Shown: positions 32,840 to 44,867 of the stretch, one piece after another
How positions within the stretch are numbered: the stretch's first letter is position 1
How the letters are laid out: every line of letters starts with the position of its first letter
Origin: Diploptera punctata
Taxonomy: Eukaryota > Arthropoda > Insecta > Blattodea > Blaberidae
Direction: 5' to 3'
Assembly: GCA_030220185.1 (NCBI GenBank)
Contig: JASPKZ010003432.1
Location: 2,282,501 to 2,346,500 of the forward strand
DNA: 64,000 nt
Notes under the pieces: generated by a model
Database searches by the model: none
What the model saw: only the letters and a program-made list of their open reading frames with translations
What the model was told of the DNA's origin: nothing
Position numbers and translations under genes: made by a program

Positions 32840-33350
32840 AGATGTATAAACTAAAATTGCAATGGCAAAAAATGCAACTAAGACATTACATGGAATAATT
32901 TGGAACAAAAATATTTCAAAGGAAACTAAAATGAAAATTTATAAGAGCATAATACAGAATATTTTGTCATATGGAAGTGAAAGTTGGTCTTTGACGGAAT
33001 TACAAAAGAATAAAATTAGAACAGTTGAATTTGATTATTTTAGAAGAAGCCTCAAAAAAACAAGACAGGGTAAAATAAGAAATGAATTCCTTTGGAGAGA
33101 AATGAATGTCACCACATTTGTTGTTAAGAGGATTGAAAATCAAACGTTTAAATGGTATGGCCATGTACAAAGAATGGAAAATGAAAGATGGCCAAAAAAT
33201 ATATAGCAGTGGTCACCCCCTGGAAGAAATAAATGTGGCAGACCAAGATGGAAATGGAAAACCTACGTCAGAACTAAATGGATGATAGGAATTTGGAAGA
33301 AGGTGATTGGGATGATAGAGATAAATAGAAACTGAAGACGGCAAACCTAT
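32840..33350 (+). pseudogene. LINE family C reverse-transcriptase C-terminus
   Basis: The 114-residue frame 32862-33206 reads KTLHGIIWNKNISKETKMKI, LSYGSESWSLTELQKNKI, and WYGHVQRMENERWPKNI. After the stop the + strand continues with GRNKCGRPRWKWK. This is the C-terminal tail of an APE-type LINE ORF2, 5'-truncated. The frame starts at an internal Met. A relative on the opposite strand lies at 33974-34285. Confidence 0.75.
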
Positions 33351-33359
33351 AAGTGGGGG

Positions 33360-33600
33360 AAAGCCGAAAAAGAAGAAGAACTGGGAACTGAACCCAAGTC
33401 CTCTCACCAGTGCACTGAGCATTGTGCTATTCCGGCGTCTTTGTTCAAACACAAGAGAATATATGAGAGAGTTAAAAATTTGTATCTAAAGGAGGAAGCC
33501 TGTATAACACAATGGTCAGTGTGCTAGTGTGTAAGACCAAAGATCTTGGGTTCAATATCCTGTTCAGGGGGGAAAAAAAAAAACTTTTCAAAAAATTATT
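33360..33600. mobile_element. Two SINE-like tRNA heads
   Basis: A minus-strand head at about 33375-33440 (actgaacccaagtcctctc) is followed by a + strand head at about 33490-33570 (cacaatggtcagtgtgc, gggttcaatatcctg). Confidence 0.55.
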
Positions 33601-33973
33601 TATCGTTCAATCAGAGTGTATTAATTTATACATGTCATAATTGAATGTTTTTTTTTGAAGAAATATACTTTTACATGGTACAAGACCTAAGCTATCTAAA
33701 ATGATGTTTTCTAAACATTTTTGATTACACATCTCTTTGGACTTAAAAAACAAATTTAATGGTCCTCAAATGAATCTTATTGTCACTAGTGGCAATGACA
33801 TTGGAACAGATAGAATTGAGGGGTATGGGAGAAAAATTTGATAACCCACAAAATGCTTTTACTGAGATCATTGAGAGTGAAGCCTGATATGTATATCATA
33901 AATCTGTTCAGAATTTTTCTCACAACTAGTCAGAAAGCAATTTGATATTTTTTTAAATTTTACTAACAATATT

Positions 33974-34285
33974 ATGTTTCAAAACTCTCTCTATCTATCT
34001 TCGGGTTTTTACAGCTGTTGCCGTCTTCCTGTGCCAAATCTCCAAAGCCTACGGTCTTGGGCATCTTCGATGCTTAGCCCTCTAGCTTGCATTACTGTCT
34101 TCATGTTTTCCTTCCACGTTAACCTTGGTCTCCCTCTTTTCTTCTTTCTGTTCGGATGCCATTCATATAGTTGCTTCGGCCATCGCTCATCTTCCATTCT
34201 TAAGATATGTCCTAACCACTTTAATTCCTTCTCCTCAATTCTTTCAATTATGCTTTCTTCTGCTTCCATTATGTGTTTCAAAACT
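33974..34285 (-). pseudogene. LINE family C C-terminal fragment
   Basis: The minus strand from 34281 to 34009 is open for 90 residues: EESIIERIEEKELKWLGHIL, RMEDERWPKQLYEWHPNRKK, then GRPRLTWKENMKTVMQARGL. The order (ELKWLGH, WPK, GRPR, W) matches the tail of LINE ORF2 proteins and the copy at 32862. It is too short to be functional. Confidence 0.75.
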
Positions 34286-34289
34286 CAAT

Positions 34290-34785
34290 AATAATAAAAA
34301 TAAATAGATAAATATGCAGATTGTCAATTTTTTATCACTGATAGTTTGTTACTTCTGACTGTAGATGCGCTGAATTCTTCATAACTGTAAACTTCACAAA
34401 CTGTGAATTGCCAATCACCATCTGGTTGGTTACCTTTCAGACCATGACTGACTTTCAACTGTGCTGTGGGGTCATTTATAGCTGGCATTGAAAGTTCTGA
34501 AAAGATCCTTCATGAATAAATCCTTGAAACCGAACCATCGAGAAGCAATAGTCAGACCTATCTGAAAGCTTCCATCGGGCATTCCTGACTCATGAATCAC
34601 AACCCGTGACTCCCATTATACTGTATAAGACGAGTGTCCCATTACAGCCCATGAAATTCAAAAGGTGGTCCAACAGTGGATCGTACTATTATAATAATCT
34701 AATCTATACCCATGTATTGTAACTTGGGGACAAAAGTGCTCCATATTGAGAGTTACGTACAAGTTCATTTAATTATGCTTGATGT
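34290..34785. other. No gene recognised
   Basis: No supported frame or repeat was seen. Confidence 0.35.
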
Positions 34786-34789
34786 TTTT

Positions 34790-34900
34790 GTTATTAATTT
34801 AACACTTCTCACTGAAGGATAAATTATATTTGAAGATAAAAATTATACACTCAGACTGGGGTTTGAACCCAGGACCTTTGGCTTTCTAGGCAAAAAAAAT
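34790..34900 (-). mobile_element. SINE family E fragment
   Basis: Minus-strand match to the family E head and flank (ttctcactgaaggataaatt, gactggggtttgaaccc, aggacctttggctt). Confidence 0.7.
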
Positions 34901-34984
34901 TATAATTATGCTTATTTCCCTACAATTGTCAGCAAGTAACATGTGGTTAGCCCACCACCTCAAGGAGAAATCTAGTAGGTAAAA

Positions 34985-35262
34985 GGTAAAGTGATCCCAC
35001 AACAGGGCTTGGAGACCCTTGGGGTAGTAGGAGGTTAAGGCTCCCATTTTTTCGAGACTTGATGTCAGCCTAAGTGAGGGCCGCCTTTATCCCCAGAACA
35101 AGTGTCTGGTACTCATTTCTGTTAGAGGCTGAGTCGACCCCAGGGTCAGGGTGCCATCAGGTTTTAGCCAGTTTAAAAATCCTGGCCCCACTGGGACTCG
35201 AACCCTCAACCTTCTGGTTTGTAGTGCACTGCCTTAACCACTACGCTATGGTGTGCAACGAA
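34985..35262 (-). mobile_element. tRNA-headed SINE, family A
   Basis: Body and head match 22707-22990. The head on the minus strand includes CATAGCGTAGTGGTTAAGGC and GGTTCGAGTCCC, with a well-preserved B box. Confidence 0.85.
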
Positions 35263-35329
35263 ATCTAGTAGGTACTAAGACATTACTTGGATGGGAAAGA
35301 CCATTTATATTTTTGCTCATAGGCTCTGA

Positions 35330-35525
35330 TTTAGACTTGAGGTTCTTTTACGAGTCCAAAAATCCTCAGACTCAGGACCCACAGCTTGAATTCCCCCCTG
35401 GAGGACTAGTCCCTTTGATTTTTCCATCCTAAAAAAATGTATAGACCCTGACTGGGATTGAATCCATGATCATAGAGACCTGAGGCAAGGAATGTAACCT
35501 TTAGACCACCGAGGCCATTTTACTA
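35330..35525 (-). mobile_element. SINE family D
   Basis: Minus strand: tRNA-like head near 35520 (cggtggtctaaaggttac-type), followed by the family body (gggactagtcctcca, gctgtgggtcctgagtc). Confidence 0.65.
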
Positions 35526-35744
35526 TTATAATAAGTATTCATTTTTGTACTGTATAGACAATAGGCATCTCACTTATTAATGTATTATTTTTCTCTAATA
35601 TAGTTTGCATATTTGGTATTGTGTAGTTGGAATCAGAAGAAGAAAACTATAGTATTAATGTATTATTTATTTAAGTAATACACAACTCCTATGGGTCCTT
35701 TGATAATGTTTGCAGATAGCTGGTGTTCTGCAGAGCACATTTTT

Positions 35745-35890
35745 GGAATCACTGTTCTGTGCCATTCTGCCTTGGCTCAGAGCTCCAGGAGCACACTGAT
35801 TGAAATCCCACAATGGAAATACATTTTCTCATGGAATTTTGGCCAGTGTATGGAACTTGTGTTCACCCTGCATTGTGAGGAATTAATGTT
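35745..35890 (+). mobile_element. SINE family B fragment
   Basis: Head-to-middle part of family B (ttggctcagagctccagg, ttttctcatggaattttggc, ctgcattgtgagg). It ends only about 25 bp before the ZnT5 splice acceptor at 35914. Confidence 0.6.
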
Positions 35891-35914
35891 TATTAAATGG
35901 TCATAATTTTTCAG

Positions 35915-36132
35915 AGCTGGAGTTATATTTGTTTACATTCAGAAACCCTTCTCTGTCGGACCATCTCTGACACAGTCACAATGGTTTCGCGTGGTACAGT
36001 TTGCAGTGCTCAGAGCAGTACAGAGCGTGCTGTGGTTTTATGGACTCAGTCTGTGTGGACCTTTCAGAACAATCCTCATCACACAACATTATGAGTTTGC
36101 TATTGTCACAGGACTGGGAGCTTTGTTTACAG
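35915..36132 (+). CDS. SLC30A5: ZnT5-type zinc transporter, N-terminal exon (A)
   Basis: This exon encodes 72 whole codons of the membrane-embedded N-terminal half of ZnT5, a Golgi and early secretory-pathway zinc transporter that works with ZnT6 in vertebrates. The peptide includes GVIFVYIQKPFSVGPSLTQ, then SVLWFYGLSLCGPFRT. Close equivalents of QKPF, LWFxGLxLCGPxRT and a following VLFT segment occur in animal ZnT5 proteins at about residues 75-145 (from memory). The acceptor is ttttttcag before 35915 and the donor gtaagt follows 36132. One base of a codon is contributed at each end. Upstream exons with the first two membrane segments were not found. The ZnT5 assignment also rests on exons B to E. 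Confidence 0.88.
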
Positions 36133-36179
36133 GTAAGTTTCAACAACAAATAAATCATATTTTTATTCATTTCATGTAC

Positions 36180-36655
36180 ACTTAGTGACAAAAAGAATGG
36201 GCCGACTCTTGATCTCGAATATCTTCAGTTCTAATGTGCGATTCACACAGGTAAACTAATAGCACAGTAGAGCTACAATACATTTCCCTTCCTCCTTCAA
36301 GAGCATTCTTTCTAAACACAACAAGGAAGCGAAAGTTTAGCCCAGTGCTTAGTGGCTTGATTCGTATGCAAGAGGTTACAGGTTCGATTCCCGGTGAGGT
36401 AAGTTTTTTAATTGTTAAAATGCTTTCTATTTTATTCCGTATGTCCATTCTTAAAGAAAAAAAAGTATTATTATAACTATTTGGAAGTATTACTGTTTTT
36501 ATTATTAATATTATTATTTATTTATCTATTTATAAACAGGTTTGCAGTGTAATAAAACATCTTCCTTTGCTCAAAGCTTTTTAAAATGTTTATCTTCTTT
36601 TTCTTGGGTACATTTTGAGTTAATTTTAATCCCAGGTAATTACATCATTTGATAC
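36180..36655. other. Intron sequence with a SINE-like head
   Basis: A + strand tRNA-like head near 36340-36400 (cccagtgcttagtggcttg, ggttcgattcccggtg) lies in otherwise unrecognised intron DNA. Confidence 0.45.
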
Positions 36656-36656
36656 A

Positions 36657-36735
36657 TATTATTATTATTATTATTATTATTAAGATGATGGATAATAATA
36701 ATTATTATTATTACTATTATTATTTTTATTATTGT
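36657..36735. repeat. ATT microsatellite
   Basis: Interrupted (ATT)n tract with a short gatgatgg interruption in the first ZnT5 intron. Confidence 0.9.
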
Positions 36736-37094
36736 CAATCATCTATGGGCTGTTATTATGCTGGACTTGACATATATAAACCAAATATTTTAATTGAAGG
36801 GTGAAACTTTTTCCTCACTAATACGTAATAAGTAGAGCGAGGAATTATATGAAGAAAATTATACTAAAATATGAAATCATAATTGCAAAATATGAAAATT
36901 ATGAAAATTAGGACACAAAAATATTATGAAGCTACTATTTTTTCAACTTTTTACACATATTTATATACACAAGCCTTTATAATTTATGGGTATACATACA
37001 AGCACACAAATGAGACAAGAAGACCTTTTTGTAGCTCAAGAAATCAAGAGTTTCACTGTATTTCCATTTTAATTAATTTTTCATTACTTCTGAC

Positions 37095-37175
37095 TCAATA
37101 TAAAATATCATTTAATATAATAAATTTTGGAATTTTTAACATTATGAGGTTTTATTGATTCTTATCAATAAAATA
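37095..37175. mobile_element. Penelope cap fragment
   Basis: It shares about 50 bp with the left cap of the fold-back at 9375 (tttaatataataaatttt, aatttttaacattatgagg). It is followed by a small palindrome (ttttattga and tcaataaaa). No arm follows, so it is a remnant or a cap-only insertion. Confidence 0.6.
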
Positions 37176-37239
37176 TCATGTTCGTGATTTGAAGCAATTT
37201 TAATGGCTCACATTGAAGTATATTGTGTGAGGAATCACG

Positions 37240-37500
37240 CTAACAAGCCGGAAGGTCGTGGGTTTGAGTCTCAATGGGGTCAGGTTTTTAGCTGGACCAA
37301 ACCTTCTGGCGGCATCATAGCCCTAGAGTCTACTCAGCTCTTAATTTAAATGAGTACCAGACGCATGTTCTGGGGCAAAGGGGCCGTCACGCAGGACTGA
37401 GAACCCAGTGGACATCCCTTGGAGATTGTCTAGAAATGTGGAAGTCTCAACATCCATCTACCCCAAGGGCCTCCCAAGCCTGTAGTTTGACACTTTATTT
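37240..37500 (+). mobile_element. SINE family A, degraded
   Basis: + strand copy of the family (aacaagccggaaggtcgtgg, accaaaccttctggcggc, gagtaccagacgcatg, cctcccaagcctgtagt). Confidence 0.7.
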
Positions 37501-37764
37501 CAATAAATTAATACTGGGTTTATATAAAACGCGATCAATTAATTTATCTAATGATATTTAATTACGAAATCCAAACATAAATAAAAAAACAAAACATAGT
37601 AACCGTTGTAACTTGCTTCCATCGAATATACCACTGACAAAATTTAGAGTAGGTACAGTTTGGATGACTTCTATTTACCTTGCATAAAGATAATGAATTC
37701 CAGTATATATAAATGTCACAATAACATTAAATTGGATGAATCAGAACACACGTAGACCAAGTCC

Positions 37765-38030
37765 TAACTAACTAACTCACTGGCACGATCGAACCTGTAG
37801 GTTCATGGCCACACGGACATAAGCTCTCCATACATCCCTATCCTGAGCCAATGTTTTCCAATCATCCCCTCTATAATCTTTCCCTCAAATCATGGTTAAT
37901 GTTATTCTCCCACTTCATTCTTGGTCTACCAACTGGGCGTTTTCCCTCTGGTTTTCCTACAAGAAGCTTCCATGCACGTCTTTCATTCCCCCATTCGTGC
38001 CACATGTCCTGCCCATCGCAGTAGACCAAG
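37765..38030 (-). mobile_element. LINE family A 3' end
   Basis: Minus-strand copy of the family A tail, close to 6432-6850 (aactcactggcacgatcg, ccaactgggcgttttccc, ttccatgcacgtctttc). Confidence 0.8.
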
Positions 38031-38034
38031 TACT

Positions 38035-39285
38035 ATATGTCATATTTGGAGAAACAAGATGTTAAAATAAATTAATCCACAAATAATTCTAGGGAGTATT
38101 TCAAAACTCTCTTTGCAATTACAATTATTTTTAATCCTATACATTACACGTATGAACATAGTGAAATGTAGTTAGAATTATTTTAACATTAGTTTTTCCA
38201 TGAAATTTGCCCGAGCACAGTATGTATGCATGTGCTTTGAATAATCAAATTATCAATTCTGTTCGTAATACACAGTTAGGAGCTTTTTATATATTTTTTA
38301 ACGCCTGTCTGTCAGAATTATTTTGTACGATCAAAAAGTATGCTCCACATTATATGATGTTATGGGAGCAATCATGTACTGCACTACATATATGATAGTT
38401 TGATGTAAGTGAGAATAATATTGGCCTTACCTACAAGAACTTTACAAATTTCATAAACTGTGGAGCAAGACCTTATTTCACAGCACAGCTTCAAGTTTAG
38501 CAGCAGCAGTCTTACCTACATTTAAATACTGTAATCCATTCATAAAATAAGGACTGTCCTTAGGTAGCAAAAAGGAATAGGTTTCTACCTGAGAAAAAAG
38601 AGTGGGTGGTTATTATTCTAACATTGTTATTCTACTTATTCATGTTCTTGTCACAGATTAGGAAATCCCTGTTCTTTTTCTGTAGTTTCGGACAAAAGCC
38701 TCCACTTGGTCATTCCATCTCTCCTTTTTTCAATTATTTTCTTTTATCAAATCTATTTATCTTGTTCCAGATGGGATACTTAGGAATTTTCGCTGTCTAC
38801 CATATTACATTGTCAAAAAATTTCAAAACTACAGTCACTCCAAAAATGTTTCTAACGAATTAGTAGAAATTTTATTTAAAAAAATTGAAAGTTGAAAAAT
38901 ATGAAGGAATATTAAATTTTTACAGAAATATGAACATTTCACCAAAATATTATGAAATATGAAAAAATATGAAGGTCTTATTTGATTCTACATATCATAA
39001 AATGTAAAGATACTTTGTCTCAGCGCTCTCTGACCAATAGTTTAAAACATGAAATTTCATAAAAATCCTCGCTCTAGTAATAAGTAAATAAACTCATAAA
39101 TATATGAAGCTATATTATATTTTATTACATAAATTTATAGCATTATTATTAAAATGTATTGCACACACAATTAAATTTATACCAGTAGCTAAATGGTGTT
39201 ACAGAGTTTACGAAGGCAGGAATATTACTTAAGATAGTGTAGAGTGGACGTAAATTACGTGGCAGAAATTAAATGTTATAGGATG
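38035..39285. other. Intron DNA, nothing recognised
   Basis: AT-rich intron sequence with several tatgaa-rich runs (38890-39000). No gene is supported. Confidence 0.4.
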
Positions 39286-39289
39286 TATT

Positions 39290-39425
39290 TTGCGAAAATA
39301 CAAATGAATAAAAAGTATTGTCGGGTGATTCGAACCCTGACTTTCACATATATTTTGTGTCGTTGTAAGTAGTTTAACGATCTACACTACTCGAACGCCG
39401 GATACTAGTTGCCATGTTTACTTTT
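39290..39425 (-). mobile_element. tRNA-like SINE head
   Basis: Minus strand: an A-box-like tagtgtagatcgttaaac region and a B-box-like GGGTTCGAATC at 39328. The family is not assigned. Confidence 0.5.
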
Positions 39426-39699
39426 GTACTATGAACGAGAGTTGAACTTTATTGAAAATGTCGCAATTTGAGTAATATTGCATTTGTCGAACACTTGCAA
39501 ATATCTAGAAACACATCTCCTTCACTGCTCTTTAACTATTTAAGATGGTTAAAACCAAATAGAGCGTATTTAAAACATTTAACAATGCATTACCTCGTGA
39601 ACCGCAGCTATGGCTTTTCGAGCATGTGCAGTGGGCCATAACAGGAACTCTGCTTTTTGCAATGGCTCATTCTTTTTGTCGCCAAGTGTACATCTCAAT

Positions 39700-40085
39700 G
39701 ATGGATAAATTATATTTGAAGAGAAAAATTAGACTGGATGTATAATTTTTCTCTTTAACTATAATTTATGCATCATTGAGATGTATGAAATGAATAATAA
39801 AAACATCGAAAGAGGCCATACTAGCTTTATAATCTAATGTAAAATTTCCAATAAATGGTCTTCTTAAGAAAGAAGCTGCCATTTGGAAGATCGAAGCAAT
39901 GATTCCATAGCATTTGGCACTCGGGAATTAACAGTGTATATAAGAGAAAAATTTGCGTTTAGATTGGAGTGCTCAGGTAGCTCAGAGGAAGAGCAATGGC
40001 CTAGAAATCCAAAGGTCCTGGGTTCAAACCCTAGTCTGAACATACAATTTTTCTCTTCAAATATAAATAAATTATAATTCATCTA
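39700..40085 (+). mobile_element. SINE family E with an inverted end
   Basis: The + strand head at 39965-40035 (tcaggtagctcagaggaag, gggttcaaaccctagtc) follows the body segment (aagaagctgccatttgg). At 39705-39785 the end sequence occurs in both orientations and can fold back. Confidence 0.75.
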
Positions 40086-40089
40086 TATA

Positions 40090-40485
40090 GCAATAAGGTA
40101 TATTTTTTATCATTTCCCATCTAATACAGGACTACTGTAAATGAAGGTTACAGGGAAAGAACCAGGTAGGTCACTTTTTGTTCAACATGGAGTTTACATG
40201 TGTCATACATTCTCCATGGAAAGCACTATTATTTAGAAATGTGAAACAGTAAAATATACATTTAAGTCATGGGTTTATTTACCTCCAAATTTTGGAACTC
40301 AGGTAAGGAAGTATGATTTTTACAACTAAAAGTACATTTTCTAGGTTTCAAGGGAAAAAGTGACTTACCTTTTTTTTTTCCTGTAGCCTTCAAAGATTAA
40401 TTCATTTTCAGAACACTATATTTTTTTCAAATTATCACATGTACAAATATAATTGAATATGAAAAGAACTGTAAAACTCGCCAAA
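40090..40485. other. Intron DNA, nothing recognised
   Basis: No gene or bounded repeat was recognised. Confidence 0.4.
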
Positions 40486-40489
40486 TTTT

Positions 40490-41320
40490 CTTCACACTTT
40501 ACAAATATTGCATGTGTGCTCCTTGGGTCACTTGACACAAGTCCAGGCAGTAGTCAATGTCGTTCCACAGATTTGTAACATCATCCTGTCAGTGGTCATC
40601 ACTGAAAGATTGATGATTGACGTGCTCCCTGAGCTCTACTAGTGTTTTTGACAGTGGGAATACATAAAAAAGTCCTTAATGCAGCCTCAAAGAAGAAGTC
40701 ACAAGGCTTTAGATCAGGAGATGTAGGGGGCCAAAGTAACAGAGCTATTTCATCCTCACCAACATACCCCATCCACCGATGCAGAAATTCTTTGTTTAGG
40801 TATGTTCCAATGAGGGGGTGCCCCGTTTTGTTGGAAGACAAAATCATCAGCCAATTGTGGAAATAACCACAACTGCAACATATCCAGGTAAGATGTACCA
40901 GTCACTGTCTTCTCACAGAAGATAAAGGGCTCATACAGCACTATATGACATTGCACAGGAAACATTCATCTCTTTCAAGTGCTACAATTGCATGAGGATT
41001 TTCAGTGCCCCACAATCTCATAATGTGATGAATAATCTTCCCAGATAAATTGAATGTTGTTGATCATTGAATATTAACTTGGGCGCAAAATATTTCATCC
41101 TCCAATGCTTCCTGCATTGTGGCACAAAATTCCAGGTGTCGGCCATAATCTTCCGATTACAGGAGCTGCAGATGGTATGTTTTGAAATGTAACTATCATT
41201 GCAAATTCTTCTATACAGTTTGCTGCAATAGTCCAAATTTGCAGCTTGCTCAGACTATTGGATTTCATGAATATTTCCCTCACTCTCTCTCTTGTTTCAT
41301 CTGGCACTTTTAGTCAACTG
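40490..41320 (-). pseudogene. Degraded DD41D-type transposase
   Basis: Three minus-strand frames in series cover the transposase. Near 41300: ETRERVREIFMKSNSLSKL. At 40965-40756: SYLDMLQLWLFPQL, then VFQQNGAPPHW. At 40847-40599: HRWMGYVGEDEIALLLWPP, then TSPDLKPCDFFF. The second catalytic aspartate is replaced by Asn (FQQN), so the protein is catalytically dead even apart from the frameshifts. The insertion relative to the 20348 copy (GEDEIALLLWPP) shows it is a different branch. Terminal repeats were not identified. Confidence 0.72.
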
Positions 41321-41540
41321 GTGCTTTTCTGTTTATACAGACAACCATGACCTTAAATTGCCAATACCACTGTAAATTGTTTTGTTTACATGGTTGTTCA
41401 TTCCCGTATTCTCAAATGCACATTACACTACTATAACAAGCATCTTGCATATTCCAATAATATTCTTTTCTTGCTTTGTTGCCATTTTGTAAAGGTACTG
41501 CACTTATGCTGCCAACTGGTACACACAATGCAAACTGGTG

Positions 41541-42115
41541 ATACCTCACCTCATATCCAATCTTCTATGTAGACTGCAGTTTTGAAGCCTTGACGGCTTC
41601 ATCTTCAGTACTCTCTCGTTGACTGATGTTATGTCGATCAGAAGAACCACTTCCTCTTCCCTCTGTTGGTGGACCGATAAACCTCCAATCCAGTCAGAAT
41701 CCGCGGGAATTTCAAAGTTCACAAGTTTGCTTATGCTCATGCTTGGTCCAAAAAACATTTAATTGAATCAAAGGCTGGTCTAATTAAACAGATAGAAAAA
41801 CAAAAGGAACTCACAGTTTGGGAGAAAATCCACATTTAAAAAAACAAGAAAGAAAAACTTATGAACTTCGAAATTCCCATGGATTCTGACTGGATCCAGA
41901 GGTTTATCAGTCCACCAACAGAGGGAAGAGGAAGTGGTTCTTCTGATCGACATAACATCAGTCAACGAGAGAGTACCGAAGATGAAGCTGCCAAGGCTTC
42001 ATAACTGCAGTCTACGTAGAAGACTGAATATGAGGTGAGGTATGAAGCATTTAATTTAATCTTAAATTAAACCTCATAGTGATTTTTTTCTATAAAAGTT
42101 CAATATGGTGAGTTT
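41541..42115. mobile_element. Penelope-type inverted pair, asymmetric
   Basis: The left half (minus) and right half (plus) both encode the Penelope C-terminus (NFEIPADSDWIGGLSV, then VNERVLKMKPSRLQNC on the minus strand). They are joined near 41770. Outer motifs ACCTCACCTCAT and ATGAGGTGAGGT are present. The right side has linker and cap (aacctcatagtgattttt). On the left the insertion stops at the motif, and no target duplication is evident. Confidence 0.8.
41577..41606 (-). ncRNA. Hammerhead-like core motif, second subfamily
   Basis: Minus strand: CTGAAGA, T, GAAGCC, GTCAA, GGCTTC, AAAAC, TGCAG. The six-pair stem is perfect and unrelated in sequence to that of the 16732 copy. The partner arm at 41976-42005 keeps five pairs. 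Confidence 0.5.
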
Positions 42116-42119
42116 ATCT

Positions 42120-42635
42120 TTCTTTTTATATATCAATCATATTTGAGGAGCATCGTTTCAAACCGTATTATGTCCAAAATTTAAAATTTTACAGGAAATG
42201 CAAAAAACACAGTACTCTTAAACTATGAATGTTATATAAAAACTGACAAGTCTAAAATTTATCATTAAATATACAGAACTGATGTGTGTAAGGAATTAAA
42301 TCACTTCAAAATATTGTTGATGATATTAGGGTGGTTGTAATGGACATAATATGGTTTGTTACAACCACAATGAGAAAATAAATATTCAAGAATTTTTATT
42401 GTATATTTTGGATTGTATTTAGATAAGAGTTTAATATAACACAAAAATATAACTTTCTAGAGTGTTATTAACTTCTTACAGAATAGAAAAACATAATATA
42501 GTAAGATTATTGGCTGTATATAGTGGAATATTCTGGTTAATTAATCTGTATTGTATAAAAGAATAGTGCAAAGAGCATAGCAACTCAAATGCACTCCCCA
42601 CACTGTTCTTCTAAACAGTTGCAGAGAGTGTTATT
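42120..42635. other. Intron DNA, nothing recognised
   Basis: No gene or bounded repeat was recognised. Confidence 0.4.
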
Positions 42636-42639
42636 GTCG

Positions 42640-43390
42640 TCAGAGGGATCTTCACTGAGAGCAGGTTCTGATTCCAGGACACTGGTAGAATTGTAAAATA
42701 TTTTCATCTCTCCAGTCTTCCTCAAATTTCTTCCTCAGCGAGTTCTCAATATCACTCTTCTTTGCCTCAGTAACCTTGCTGATAGATGGTACCGCCAACG
42801 GTTCCCATATGAAGTGCCCTGCCTGTCCTCGTTTTAAAATAGGATTAAATAATTTAGAAGGGTCATCAATCCTATAAGCTGGCTCCATTTTATAAGATAC
42901 TCTGCCTTTCCCATCTCTTGTTGTTTTTCTGAGCATTATTACCTTCATTTCCCTGATCCCCTCACATTTCTTATAATTTTCGCTCAAATCCTAATTCTTC
43001 ACTGCCCAGTCTTTTCCTAGAACATGAACTGAATCAACTGTCTGGCAAATTTCCTGATAATCATCTGGTGGTAAAATGTCCGAATTTCATAATTCTTTCT
43101 CAATTGTTTCAAAAATTCTGTCACCTGACAGAAATGAATGTCCCCTTAAAGGAAAAAAGAAAAGTGTGACATTGTTGAGGACAGAGCATATACAACATGC
43201 ATGATCCTGTTCTGATCTATCAGCAAAAAGCCTTAAACCCTCAGTTTCTGGGGGAAACTCTAATTTTTCTACAAAATCGAATAGAGCTGATGAGACCTCA
43301 AGCGAGCCCCTGCCTGCTTTTTCTCAGTCCAAACATAGAAATGAGGACTCTTATTGCTTATATTAGTGATGCAGAAAGCATAATACCTTA
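42640..43390 (-). pseudogene. DUF7869-type mobile-element protein fragment
   Basis: The minus strand reads from about 43385 with only a few stops: FYVWTEKKAGRGSLEVSSAL, LEFPPETEGLRLFADRSEQ, FFPLRGHSFLSGDRIFETIE, then DDYQEICQTVDSVHVLGKDW. The frame 42987-42652 (EAKKSDIENSLRKKFEEDW) follows. A GHSF..DR.F segment after a short hydrophobic stretch, followed by a VLGKDW-like block, is typical of a widespread arthropod and cnidarian transposon-borne protein annotated DUF7869. Two stops and no start mark it as dead. The family call is from memory of the motif and needs a profile search. Confidence 0.5.
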
Positions 43391-43394
43391 ATTG

Positions 43395-44240
43395 GCGGGA
43401 ATAATAAGCTTAATTTATAGACAGTTTGGGAAGAGGTTGAATCTTCTGTAAATCGAAACAAAAGGAAATATAATTCACAGGGAGATGAAAATTCAGTCAT
43501 CTCTGGGTCTTTGTTATGGTTCCTAATTACAAAATAAAAATAAATGGTACCGACATAAATGTAAATAATTTATTATATTTTTAGCCTATAGTACTGTATC
43601 AGTAAATGATGTAATAAATTAATTTACAGAATGTTACCTACAGGTAGGCTATTTTAAGAAAGTTGGACTATTATACTTACTTTTCCTCAGATTGAAGCTG
43701 TCGCATTGTTTGTCTTCATTTTTGCCTCCTTCGACTGCCTCTTGAATCATCTCCCACATTAACACATTCATCCATCTCACAGCAAAAAAAGTAGCATGTT
43801 TATTCACTAACAATGCATAAACCTACTACTGCGGTAAAACTAATATCATATGATCAGTATATCCAACAGAATAAATTAAAACTGCAGGGCAGACAATATG
43901 GAAAATAGAGATGTGGACAAAATGCGATTTACACCAACCGTGAATGAGGACATAATACGGTATGAAACAACCACTTGTTTTCAAGCTTCATTTACGCAAG
44001 GAAAAAATGTGATTTGACACGCTTTGAGCATACAGCTTGATAGAGCATATAAGAAACATAACGAAATGATATCAAACTCAATTTTGTCCAGGAGTGGACA
44101 TAATACGGTTTGAAACGACACTCCTCATTTGTAAGTATAATACTCTGGACAATATAGCATTTTTAAAATAAATTAATCATTTATAATAACTCTGTACATG
44201 GTTTTCACATTTTCCCTTGAAAAATGTTTAAATCATTGTA
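43395..44240. other. Intron DNA, nothing recognised
   Basis: AT-rich intron sequence without a supportable feature. Confidence 0.35.
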
Positions 44241-44244
44241 ATCA

Positions 44245-44805
44245 TATAAGTGATTACACTATAGACCTTATGAGTCCATGGGGTAGTAGGATGTCAAGGC
44301 TTCACTTTTCTACACAATTGGCAAAATATGTCAGCTGAGTTTTCAGAGGCTATGATGTCGGGAGAAGTTTTATGCCAGTTTAAAAATCCTATCTCCATCA
44401 GAATCGAATTCATTCCTTCTGATCTTTAGTATTTTGCCTTTACCAACTATATTATGGCATGATGCCAAGATATATACAAGACCTGACACATTTTGCTCAG
44501 TTGCCTTTTTTTCAAGGTTGAGATTTTTTTACATCCAGAGCTACAGGGCTTGTGCCTGGTATGAGTCTCCATGGAGGAAGAAATTTTATCTTGGAATTTC
44601 AGACAGTATGGGACTGGTGAGGAATTTAGGTAGCTACAATAAGTAACAGGTGGTTGATAAAAATAGCTAGGGGACCCGATATACTGACCATATGTCACCC
44701 CTATATTGGCTGGATGATAACCTGAATTTGTGATTACTGCATATGGATGTGAGGGTAGCAGCCAGCTGTTAGGCCAAGGGCCTTCTAGGCCTGTTGGGCT
44801 ATGGA
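44245..44805. mobile_element. Degraded SINE A (minus) next to SINE B (plus)
   Basis: About 44245-44455 carries eroded family A body on the minus strand (ggatgtcaaggcttcac, tttatgccagtttaaaaatc). About 44455-44805 carries family B on the + strand (catggaggaagaaattt, gggacccgatatactgacc, ggccttctaggcctgttggg). Confidence 0.6.
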
Positions 44806-44867
44806 ATTAATTTTAGTTCTTTTATATGTTTTGTTGTTTTAATCAATACAAAGGATCTAGTCTTGGA

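Noticed and set aside
36182..36448. Minus-strand 88-residue frame next to exon A
   Set aside because: It covers an antisense SINE head (SPGIEPVTS-type translation of a B box), a common artefact of tRNA-derived repeats.
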